Source: Piliocolobus tephrosceles
Taxonomy: Eukaryota > Chordata > Mammalia > Primates > Cercopithecidae
Reading direction: 5' to 3'
DNA: 64,000 nucleotides
Assembly (NCBI RefSeq): GCF_002776525.5
Contig: NC_045436.1
Span: 164,996,756 to 165,060,755, forward strand
Shown: piece by piece, positions 55,538 to 64,000 of the stretch
How positions within the stretch are numbered: the stretch's first letter is position 1
Layout of the letters: every line of letters starts with the position of its first letter
Made by a program: the position numbers and the translations under genes
Notes under the pieces: generated by a model
Database searches by the model: none
The model's input: the letters and a program-made list of their open reading frames with translations, nothing else
What the model was told of the DNA's origin: nothing

Positions 55538-56110
55538 GGCCTCGTTATTATTCATCATTAGCAATAGCAAAGAAACATGCAGAAGTAACTCCTACATACA
55601 AGTTCATAATCTTGAGTTATTTACATTGTAATCCATGGCAATGTCAGTTTATTCTGTGTGCTTACTTGCTTGCTTTTATTTACTTTTAATTTTTGGAGAT
55701 AGGAGCTCAAGATTTTAATCCCCATATATGTTGAAACTATTGTTCCCTTGAAATAAATTCATATGCACAAAGAACATAACAGCTAATCAGTGGAGAGAAT
55801 CTATAAAGGCAAGACCATGTCTGCTTTTCCCCTTTTGTTTGTTCAGTTTACAACAGAGAGCCTGGTACACAGTAGATGCTAAATAATTATGTACTGAATA
55901 AATAATAAACCAGAGGTAAAAATTCAACTCTGGTGGAGTAAACAGAAAAGAGAGGAATACTGAGTGTTTAGAATGTGATTGGGATTGTGCTGGGTACCTG
56001 ATGTAAATCATCTCTTAATTCTCTCCAGAGCTCTGAGAAACAGGTACATGATACCTATGTTATGAACGGCAAAGACCTTGATTCTTAACGTAACTAGCAG
56101 GCCCCGAATT
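55538..56110 (+). mobile_element. Decayed L2 3' end and MIR remnants
   Basis: 'aaggcaagaccatgtctgc...acagagagcctggtacacagtagatgctaaataattatg' (about 55805-55905) is an L2 3' end. 'tgggtacctgatgtaaatcatctcttaattctc...gaaacaggtacatg' (about 55960-56060) is MIR-like. The rest is unassigned. Confidence 0.6.
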
Positions 56111-56124
56111 AACCAACCTTGTCT

Positions 56125-56470
56125 CAGACCACATACCCCAGGCACATCTGCTGTCTCTTTTGTCATTGATCACATCACAGGTTTTTGTACACAGTATTCC
56201 TTTGCCTCTTCCCCAGTTCTATCTCCTGCTAATTTTTACTCATCCTTCAGGTCCCTCCTTTAATGTCGCATCCTCAGGGAAGTCTTCCCTATAAATTAGA
56301 CCTTACATACTTGGTTTGTAGCACTTATCACAACTGTAACTGAATTATTATTTACACAGAACTTTGTTTTATGTGTGACTTCTCTGATAGTCATCAAATT
56401 CCAAGAGGGACTTCATCTGTCTTGATTGTTTTAGCTTCATTTCTTGTTACACTTTTTGACATATAATATA
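56125..56470 (+). mobile_element. L2 LINE 3' end
   Basis: 'tactcatccttcaggtccctcctttaatgtcgcatcctcagggaagtcttccct', 'gtagcacttatcacaactgtaactgaattatta', 'ccaagagggacttcatctgtcttg' — strong L2 order. Confidence 0.87.
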
Positions 56471-56471
56471 C

Positions 56472-56635
56472 TTTCAAAAATATGTCCTGAATTATTTAAT
56501 GATGATAAAAATCCAGTTTGAAGAAGTTTAGTAACTTATTCAAAGTTCCAGGCTAGTAAGTGATATGTGTGGCTTATAAGGAAGGAGCTGTTAAATTCCA
56601 AAAGCTACAAAACTAAGAGTAATAACTAAGAAAGT
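56472..56635 (+). repeat. Local dispersed duplication, copy 1
   Basis: 164 bp matching 57697-57857 in direct orientation at roughly 88-90% by eye. The middle resembles MIR ('agtaacttattcaaagttccaggctagtaagtg'), but identity extends over flanking bases, so it is read as a local duplication. Confidence 0.88.
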
Positions 56636-56789
56636 GGAAGATTGGTGTGGTATTCTAAATATCCTCTGAAATTAAATAAGCAGATGGTATTTAACAAGGA
56701 TAAACATAATATCCCACATTACATGAAAACATGACAAAAGCTAACAGGTTCGGAATGAGCATCATTGTAGAACTAAATCCCTCCATGGG

Positions 56790-57000
56790 GAATGTGCAGT
56801 GGGTGTTTATACATGCAGGCACGACGCTAGACGTTGTGCATGGGTTATCTTTATTTAAGCCTCATAATAACCTCCAGATAGGGTAGTGTCATTATTTTCA
56901 TCTTAAAGGTTTAAATTGTTCCCCTGTTAAACAGCAAAGCAGGCTCAAGCAGCTTTGATGTCAGAGCCCACGTAAACTTAACCATTTCATAAGGCTTTCA
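56790..57000 (+). mobile_element. MIR SINE
   Basis: 'gcaggcacgacgctagacgttgtgcatgggttatctttatttaagcctcataataacc', 'gtgtcattattttcatctt', 'aacagcaaagcaggctcaagc' follow MIR order. Confidence 0.75.
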
Positions 57001-57696
57001 GACTCAAGCTTTGGAACTTCAGTGGCGTTGTCTGGCTTATTTGTTTTCTAAGACCTACAAATTTTTGGTGACTAAATTAAAGGTGGCCCAAATGCCAAAA
57101 AAAGTGATTGTGAATTCAGACTGACGTACTCCAAATGTAATATCCAAAATGGAGGCGATCAGAGCCTCTGGGCCCCATTCCCAGAAATAGTTAATTTTTT
57201 AAATTATCTAACGTAAGAATGAGGCTGTCACCGTTCATAAAAAGGAAATAGCCTTCTTGAAAGAAATTTACCCAGACAGGCTCCAAGCTTAGGAAAAGAA
57301 CAATCCCTAAAGAAAAAGAACTGGAAATCGCTTTTCTAACTATCATGGAGGACACTACTGCCCCCTTGTGCCTCAATGTGACAATACAGTCCTAAGAACG
57401 TTCGGACCAGCTTACCCTGAGCGCCGTCTGAGCTCCGAGGGAAGTGTTCTGCCCCAGCTTGCTCAGGGTCAACAGGCCCGGGAGTTTCCTTTTGGGCCCT
57501 CTTGCCTGGCATGGGGAGGAGAGAGAGGCTTTACTGCCCCACTGAGAGGCCGGAAGCATTGAAGTCCTAGACGCAGATTCCTTTTAGGAAGCTACTGTGA
57601 CCCTTGATAATTGTTCCCTTCATAGTCTCTGAAGAAGCGCTAGGAGAAGGCAAAGGAGGGTAGAAACTTCTCAAGTATTTGCAACAATTGCAACAA
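57001..57696. other. GC-richer unique patch, possible regulatory sequence
   Basis: No repeat family recognised. 57390-57560 has several CpGs and higher GC than its surroundings ('cgttcggaccag', 'gagcgccgtctgag', 'gcccgggag'). 'ccaaaatggaggcg' (about 57146) resembles a YY1 site. A 64-codon plus frame (57368-57562) coincides with this patch, with no domain seen. Confidence 0.4.
57356..57371 (-). promoter_or_regulatory. CTCF-like motif
   Basis: CTACTGCCCCCTTGTG (57356-57371) fits the reverse complement of the CTCF core (consensus form CTGCCCCCTNGTGG), with a mismatch at the last G. A single motif by eye; binding is not shown. Confidence 0.35.
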
Positions 57697-57857
57697 TTTC
57701 AAAAATATGTCCTGCATGAATAAATGATGATAAAATCCAGCCTGAAGAAGTTTAGTAACCTATTCAAAGTTCCAGGCTAGTAAGTGACACGAGTAGCTCA
57801 TAAGCCAGGGGCTGTTAAATTCCAAAAGCTACAACTGAGAGTAATAACTAAGAAAGT
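57697..57857 (+). repeat. Local dispersed duplication, copy 2
   Basis: 161-bp partner of 56472-56635. Shared blocks include 'tttcaaaaatatgtcctg', 'gaagaagtttagtaac', 'attcaaagttccaggctag' and 'gagtaataactaagaaagt'. Weaker similarity may continue past both ends ('taagcagat' / 'taagcagac'). Confidence 0.88.
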
Positions 57858-57892
57858 TTTGCAACAAGAACTTAATTAAGCAGACGAAACTT

Positions 57893-57926
57893 TTTATTTT
57901 ATTTTATTTTATTTTATTGTTTTAAT
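57893..57926. repeat. (TTTTA)n microsatellite
   Basis: Six to seven ATTTT units. Confidence 0.92.
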
Positions 57927-58033
57927 TTCAGAGACTCGGGGCTGCTGCTGGTAATGGTAGCTTACTGAGGGAGAAATTTATGCAGGAGGCACAAACTATT
58001 CTTTTCTCAGAAGGGCAGTAAGAAAGGGAAAGG

Positions 58034-58340
58034 GGCCAGGCGTGGTGGCTCATGCCTGTAATCCCAGCACTTTGGGAAGCTGAAGTGGGCGGATCACCTG
58101 AGATCAGGCCTTAGAGATTAGCCTGGCCAACATGGTGAAACCTCGTCTCCACTAAAAATACAAAAATTAGCCGGGCATAGTGGCGGGCCCTGTAATCCCA
58201 GCTATTCGGGAGCCTGAGGCACGAGAATCGCTTGAACCTGGGACGTGGAGGTTGCAGTGAGCTGAGATAGTGCCATTGCATTCCAGCCTGGGAGACATGA
58301 GTGAAACTCTGAAAAAAAAAAGAGAGAGAGAGAGAGAAAG
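58034..58340 (+). mobile_element. AluS SINE with (GA)n-altered tail
   Basis: 'ggccaggcgtggtggctcatgcc', 'gtgggcggatcacctgag', 'ggttgcagtgagctgagatag', then A10 and (GA)n. Full length, sense. Confidence 0.95.
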
Positions 58341-58345
58341 GCAAC

Positions 58346-58490
58346 GAAATGTGTAATAAAATGTGTTTAGAGCTGAATCTGACCTGTCCTGAACCTGCTC
58401 ACAAAAACAGATGACCAGAAATGTATAATAAAATGTATTTAGAGCTGAATCTGACCTATCCTGAACCTGCCTCACAAAAGCAGATGACCA
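58346..58490. repeat. 72-bp tandem duplication
   Basis: Units 58346-58417 and 58418-58490 both read 'gaaatgt.taataaaatgt' ... 'tttagagctgaatctgacct' ... 'cagatgacca', with about six differences. It directly follows the Alu tail. Confidence 0.94.
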
Positions 58491-58559
58491 GAGACCTTGA
58501 GGTCCTGTCCTCCATCCCCTCACCTGGGATATTTCAATTTATTTGTAAAAAACAATTCA

Positions 58560-58745
58560 AGTTTTCATGCTGTTTTGCCCTGAGGGTTTCAATATGAGAT
58601 TTATTTATGTCAGTATTTGAATACTGACAGCTTCCTCCATAGTAAGCTCCTTTGGATGAGGGCCATGCTTGTTGACTCACCATTACGCTCCTGTTCATAG
58701 CCAAGTGCTTGGTATATGAATATGTGTTGAACAAATGACTATATT
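58560..58745 (+). mobile_element. L2 LINE 3' end
   Basis: 'agtaagctcctttggatgagggccatgcttg', 'ccaagtgcttggtatatgaatatgtgttgaacaaatgac' match the L2 3' terminus. Confidence 0.72.
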
Positions 58746-58849
58746 CTGTGTTTTAGTGACTAATAGGATTGAAAGACATTGAGATAAAAGTTACCTCTCA
58801 GTTAACTTCCCCCCCACAGGTGCACTCATCTTTCAAACTTAGGAAGATG

Positions 58850-59051
58850 TAAAAGCTTTGTAGTCAAACTCAAGTTCAAATCCTAGTCCCAGTGACCTTG
58901 GGAAAGTTCTTTAAACCTCGCTGTGCTCATTTCTTAAACATCGTGTGGGAAAACATCTACCTCTTTTACTTGTCAGGGATTTAATGAGAACATGTATCTC
59001 CTACACCACATGGCTCAGTGTCCAGCAGACCATGAGTGATCATTAAAAGTT
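58850..59051 (+). mobile_element. MIR SINE
   Basis: 'caaactcaagttcaaatcctag', 'gtgaccttgggaaagttctttaaacctc', 'gtcagggatttaatgagaacatgtat', 'catggctcagtgtccagcag'. An Alu is inserted at its 3' end. Confidence 0.85.
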
Positions 59052-59368
59052 AGTTTTATTCGGCTGGGCACAGTGGCTCACGCCTGTAATCCCAGGACTT
59101 TGGGAGGCTGAGGCAGGCAGATCACGAGGTCAGGAGATCGAGACCATCCTGGCTAACACGGTGAAAACCCATCTCTACTAAAAATACAAAAAAAAAATTA
59201 GCAGAGCTTGGTGGTGGGTGCCTGTAATCCCAACTACTCGGGAGGCTGAGGCAGGAGAATCACTTGAACCCAGGAGGCGGAGCTTGCAGTGAGCCGAGAT
59301 CACACCACTGCACTCCAGCCTGGGCGACGGAGAGACTGCGTCTCAAAAAAAAAAAAAAAGTTTTATTC
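59052..59368 (+). mobile_element. AluY SINE with target duplication
   Basis: 'ggctgggcacagtggctcacgcc', 'gatcacgaggtcaggagatcgagaccatcctggc', 'actccagcctgggcgacgg', poly-A. Target duplication AGTTTTATTC at 59052-59061 and 59359-59368. Confidence 0.96.
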
Positions 59369-59862
59369 ACCCCCAATTCCTATGCTTTCTCAAAGTGTCT
59401 TCGGATAGACTTTAAAAGATGTTCTTCAGAAATCTGGACCCGCATGTGTGCACCCACCACTGTAATCTAGAGACTACACTTCTTTCTCCAGCAGACATTT
59501 CGCCAAACTTGTCAGCAATCTGTAAACTCAACTCATTTTTATTTTCTCTTTCTGTAGAAAGATGTAATGCAAGGACAAGAAGGTTGTAGCTTATGTTAGA
59601 ATACTTTTGACTATAAGTAACAAAAAAGATCAATAAAGAATGGCTTACACATGAGGAAAATGTGTAATCTCACATAAAGTGTCCAGAGATGATAGTCGAA
59701 ATGAAGTTATCAAGGGGCCAGAATCTAGCCAATTCAGCAGGTGACAAAAATCAGACTGAGAGAGAATAGATTGTTGTAAATCTTCAGGATTTCAGGGAAA
59801 AAAAAGGTTTTATAAAACCACGTATGTGCAGATGAACGTATGTGTATACCATCATCTCCATA
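59369..59862. other. Unassigned sequence, possible ancient repeat
   Basis: 'tactataagtaac'-like start, 'aatctcacataaagtgtccagag' (about 59600-59700) resembles the unassigned repeat at 49735. No gene. Confidence 0.4.
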
Positions 59863-60503
59863 CAGTCATCTCTCTGTATTCTTGAGGGACTGAGTTCAGA
59901 ACCCCCCATGGATACCAAAATCTGGGGACACTTAAGTCTCCTTATATGAAATGGTGTAGTATTTACATACAACCTATATATCCTCCCATGTACTTTAAAT
60001 CATCTCTAGATTACTTATAATACCTAATACAATGGAAATGCTGCGTAAATAGTTTTTATACTGTATTGTTTTACATTTATATTGTTTGTTTGTTTGTTTA
60101 TTGAGATGGAGTCTTGCTCTGTCTCCCAGGCTGGAGTGCAAGGTCATAATCTCAGCTCACTGCAACCTCCACCTCCCGGGCTCAAGTGATTCTCCTGTCT
60201 CAGCCTCCCGAGTAGCCAGGACTACAGGCACATGCCATCAGGCCCGGCTAATTTTTTGTATTTTTGACGGGGGTGTATTTTTGTAGTAGAGACGGGGTTT
60301 CACCATGTTGGCCAGGCTGGTTTCCAACTCCTGACCTCAGGTGATCCGCCCACTTCAGCCTCCCAAAGTGCTGGGATTATAGGCGTGAGCTACCGCACCT
60401 GCCTTATTTTTTATTTATTTTTTATTTTTATTTTTTCAAATATTTTCAAGCCACAGTTAGTTGAATCTGTGGATGCTGCACCTGTAATATGGAGTGCCTG
60501 CTG
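59863..60503 (-). mobile_element. Tigger-type MITE with TA duplication, holding an Alu
   Basis: Left end 'cagtcatctctctgtattcttgaggg' after TA (59861-59862), right end 'atatggagtgcctgctg' before TA (60504-60505). Internal 'taccaaaatctggggac' and 'caagccacagttagttgaatctgtggatg'. 'ttaaatcatctctagattacttataatacc' is characteristic. An Alu splits it at about 60090. Confidence 0.82.
60090..60402 (-). mobile_element. AluS SINE with (GTTT)n tail and small internal duplication
   Basis: Antisense full-length Alu: (TTTG)n tail, 'gagatggagtcttgctctgtctccc', 'gtgctgggattataggcgtgagc'. Near 60257-60285 'gtatttttg' is duplicated around an extra 'acgggg', a small insertion. Confidence 0.93.
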
Positions 60504-60566
60504 TATTTTATTTTATTCTTTCTGATTGAAACACTGCATGCTTCTTTTAAGTAGAATTCTTTACGC

Positions 60567-60607
60567 AGTATTTTTTTGTTTGTTTTTTTGTTTTTTGTTT
60601 TTTTTTG
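60567..60607. repeat. (TTTTTTG)n low-complexity tract
   Basis: T/G runs with no repeat body attached. Confidence 0.85.
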
Positions 60608-60984
60608 GTCAGTATCAGTAGGCTGATGTCATGCCAACTTGAAAGTGATCTAATCAATTAGTAAAATCTAAAAAAATTTATTTCTGCTCTGGATATAGGC
60701 AGACATGCTATAGGCAGGGAACACTCAGCACATGGGATACTACTTTTAGCACTCATAAAAAATCCTGAATTTTGGCCTCAGAGCTGGGCTTTACACTGCT
60801 GAGACTAAAGCCTTGACAGAATAGAGTCCTTTCAAATCGCATTAAACTATGGCAGGCATCAAGAAATATAATTGCTAGTTGTGGTAGATACACTTCTGAG
60901 TAGAACTGTAAAAAAAAAAAAAAGGCTGTTGTTAAGCAAGAACTGCTGTGAAAACCAACATGAACTCATGTTCAGAAGAAGCAG

Positions 60985-61530
60985 GCTGCGGTAGGTATTA
61001 ATAGATATCCAAAGGCAGCCACTCAAGATCCCTGTCTCTTGGTTATTCAATCAAATACTAATCAGGGTACTGCTGTGATGAAATTTTGCAGATATAATTA
61101 AAGTCTCAGGGCCGTTGACCTTAAGATACAGAAATAATCTTTGTGGGCTTGATCTAATCACACGAGTCCTTTACCAAAGGGGAAGTCAGAGAGAATCAGT
61201 GTGAGAAGGACTCAACGGGCCTTTATTTACTGGTTTGAAGATGGAATGAAACTGAGAGAGAAGCCCCCAGTGAACAGCCATAAAGTTACAGGGACCTGGG
61301 TCCTACCACCACAGAAGCTGAATTCTACCAACAGCGTCAATGAGCTTGGAAGAGGACTGCAAGGCCCAGATGAGAACCATAGCCGGTTTAAGTGTGAGAC
61401 TGAGCAGAGAACACAGCTCAGCCATGTCAGACTCTTTTATCCCACAGAACTGTGAGATAATAAATTTGTGTGTTTAAAGTTACTAAGTTTATGGTAATTT
61501 TTTTATGCAGCAATAGGAAACTGATACATA
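60985..61530 (+). mobile_element. ERVL/MaLR-like LTR
   Basis: 'ctaatcagggtactgctgtgatgaaattttgcagatataattaaagtc', 'aattctaccaacagcgtcaatgagcttggaagaggac', 'gatgagaaccatagcc', 'actgtgagataataaatttgtgtg', 'gcagcaataggaaactgataca'. The layout is that of an old ERVL-group LTR; the subfamily is unsure. An 84-codon frame inside is incidental. Confidence 0.65.
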
Positions 61531-64000
61531 AGCTTTCTCCCAGGGCACCATTGTCTTTTTTTTTTTTTTTTTCCACTAAATGGTTTTGGGTGCCTATAGA
61601 ATTTAACTACATCATAAGTTTTTAAAAGACCCTGAAAAAATGGACACCCTCTTCAGGATAAAGTTGGGAAATTCCTTTTAAAAGTCTCCCTAAATCAAAC
61701 AATTCTACGTGCATTCCACTAAAGATTCAGGGATTGGGCCCAATCCCAGAAGCCTTTTCCTACAAAATTTGGAAAATCTCTTTTTGCAGAATCAACTTAA
61801 GTTACTTGAAGAGATAATAGTAAAATAAATAAAATTTGTAGAATGCTTAGTATTATGCTAGAATATTTATATACGTGATGCCAATTAGTTTTCATTTCTT
61901 TACTGTAAGATGCTGTTGTTTCCTGCAGCTTTAAAGATGAAGACTCAAAGCAGAACTTTTCAATTATTTCCTGGTTAGTAGTAGAGCTGAAACTTGAGCC
62001 AGTTTTTTGTTTGTTTATTTGTTTTTCTTTTTGTTTTGGCTGTAAATCTCATGTAATTTCCTTCTTCCATATGGTTAGAGGGCAGAACTAGAAGGGGAGA
62101 GAATCTTTGCCTAGCACCTTGGATTTCTGCTTCATGCTGAGTGACCTTGAGAACTCGTGGGGCTCAGAATGTGCCCACATCCTTGCACTCAGGCAGCTGA
62201 GTTGAATCTTGGTCACCCAGCTCTCATTCCTTTTCCAAGGATAGTATCTAGGTCAGCCTTTTCCCACCATTGGCTGTTTCTTTTTTTAATCTGCAATTCA
62301 TATTTAACTACTTTGACCCCAGAAGTGTGTTCAGGAAACGGAAGAGGTAGTTAATGCAGACTTTGGAAACAAGAAAATACCCACCATGTTGAGTATATTC
62401 AGTTTTTAAAATTGGTTGGGTTTCTTTCATCCATTGTCTAGTTTAATTTTCATTTATTTTGCTTACCTGTGATGTTAGTATTACTTACCTGTTATATCAG
62501 ATGAGAACATTTACAGTAAAAAGGAATAAATCAGTTGCTAGGAGTTCAAACACCTGGGCATATTAGAACAGAAATTTATAGCCAGTTCTAGTTCTTTGTG
62601 ATCAGCTTTTCTGCTTTGAAAACTGAAAGATTAATCCTATAGTTTTTAAATGAACTTTTTAGAGTCCAGTTTTTGACTATGTTAAGCTCTTTATGTTGAG
62701 GTAAGAAGTGTTTTTTTCTTGATCCTAGCCATCTGCCCTTAATTTCTGTGATCATAGTCATTGTGGGCAATCATGGGGATGTCGGAACCCCCATGACTAT
62801 CTTGGTCTTCATCTTAGGAGTTCTAAAAATTTAGACCCAAGTTTTGAAGGACATTATCAGAGCAAATTCATTTTCTAATTTATTAAAAGCTAAGAACTGA
62901 AGATTTCTTCATTCAGCATAAATATTTCTAATATTCCCTATTCTAAACTTCATAAAGGTTAGTCCGTGCCCTGTATTTACTAACTCTAAAGAGAGCAGAG
63001 AAGTCCACAGAATCTGGTGTTATCAGCAGCACAGATTGTAGGATTGTGTCATTTAAATTTTGAAAATTCATCTACAATTATAGAATGCCAGAGAATCTCT
63101 GAATTGTCACACTAGATGCTAAATACTATTTTAACTGATAGACTGAGCAGACTACCTTGTATGTTCTCTTTATCACCAGGGGTGGGTGTGAGAGCTGGTG
63201 AAATATACACATGCTTAAGAGATGTGGCATTACAGGTATCATGAAAGGATCCCCAAATAACTATTTCACAAGCACTTTTAGTTTTGTTTTTTCCTATGAA
63301 ACGTCTTACTATAATTCCTTTTTTATTCCTGAAGAAGTCTCTAAATGCTTTATAACAATTCTGATCCTGAGGAGAAGACACATACCAGAACAGAGTGATT
63401 TAGGGGAAGAGAGGATTTCAGCTAATACAGTGGGCAAAGATTATTGGCGTGGACAATATTATAATTATATGAGGTTATTATACATCTGATTTGCATACCA
63501 CTGCAGCTGTTTCTCATGCATTGCAACAGAGCTCTGAAAACCTTCCAGGAAATGCTGAAAGGTTTCCTTATGTGGTGAAAGTATGATAACTCATGAAGCA
63601 CTCACAAAATATGTTTCTTAGCAATTTCCTATGCATACATGGATCTTTCTCCAAAGCACCCTTCCCAACACTTTCCGTGATGATTTCAAACATACTCATA
63701 TAAGCATCGCTGGGGAAAACTTTCATTTAAATTAATAAATAAGAGGCTCCTGGATTTCTACTGACATTTATTTTCATGATGGTGGTCTTTATTCTCCTCA
63801 GCTATCATTTACAATTAAGATATGCCTGTCTTTTAGGGCATTCTAAATTCTGATGATATTAGATAGAGTAATTCAACTTATAACACTAGAGTAGAAGGCA
63901 TAATTCATATCTGCTTCATAAGCTTATTGCATTTCAGACCTGTGTTATTCTAGATTCAACCACGTTGATAAATATGATTTATCCTTGGTCTACTGGCATT
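61531..64000. other. Low-repeat sequence to the window end
   Basis: Poly-T at 61556-61573 and a MIR-like fragment near 61915-62005 ('taaagatgaagactcaaagcag...gtagtagagctgaaacttgagcc'). Overlapping 89- and 92-codon frames on opposite strands at 63112-63489 have no recognisable domain and are not called as genes. Confidence 0.5.

Noticed and set aside
63112..63489. Opposing 89- and 92-codon frames outside repeats
   Set aside because: They overlap on opposite strands, with no domain or splice context; kept only as a note.

Overview
The window is nuclear DNA from an Old World monkey (macaque/baboon type). It is dense in primate repeats (Alu, L1, L2, MIR, MaLR and other ERV LTRs, Tigger and hAT elements). 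Two Alus, at 18627 and 53537, carry variants typical of the cercopithecid AluY lineage ('ctcaagcctgtaatccc', 'gggtttacgccattctc', 'cacctcacctggctag'). It reads as intergenic or large-intron sequence. Stretches of N and a duplicated contig end show that it is a draft assembly.

No complete protein-coding gene was recognised. Every open frame of 60-180 codons checked lies in a repeat, in low-complexity sequence, or in sequence with no sign of constraint. The one candidate for host coding sequence is a short predicted exon at 12552-12650. It has a splice acceptor, an in-frame stop, an ATG, 22 codons and a strong GTAAG donor. Its gene is not recognised.

Layout. 1-4.4 kb: Alus, an MLT1 LTR, L2 and MIR. 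4.4-9 kb: an old L2 split by an MLT1-type LTR and by a complete antisense MaLR provirus (5165-8721), which itself holds a twin-primed L1 and a 43-bp inverted repeat. 9-10.6 kb: a MIR split by an Alu, which is split by a roughly 1.07-kb class II (ERVK-like) LTR. 10.6-18.6 kb: mostly low-repeat sequence with the candidate exon. 18.6-21.3 kb: an Alu with a gap, then a 1.06-kb segment present twice around a 400-N gap, almost certainly unmerged contig ends. 21.3-27.4 kb: low-repeat sequence, a HAL1-like LINE and MIRs. 27.7-32.1 kb: an antisense old L1 with its 5' end preserved. 34.6 kb: a solo HERV-H LTR (LTR7) with perfect 5-bp target duplications. 36-39.7 kb: an antisense L1M carrying a hAT element (which contains a solo THE1 LTR), an Alu and an MLT1D LTR. 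40-41.2 kb: the 3' end of a Tigger and an LTR. 44.2-45 kb: an L1 with an 18-bp target duplication. 47-49.2 kb: a full-length THE1 provirus. 50.6-54 kb: several MaLR LTRs, including an Alu-in-MST-in-MLT1 triple nest. 55-64 kb: Alus, L2, MIR, local duplications, a GC-richer patch with a CTCF-like motif and a Tigger-type MITE.

Nothing suggests a new biological system. The main value of the window lies in its nested insertion histories, local rearrangements (a probable template switch, tandem and dispersed duplications), one candidate exon and a correctable assembly error. Family names come from recalled consensus features; no repeat database or alignment was run.
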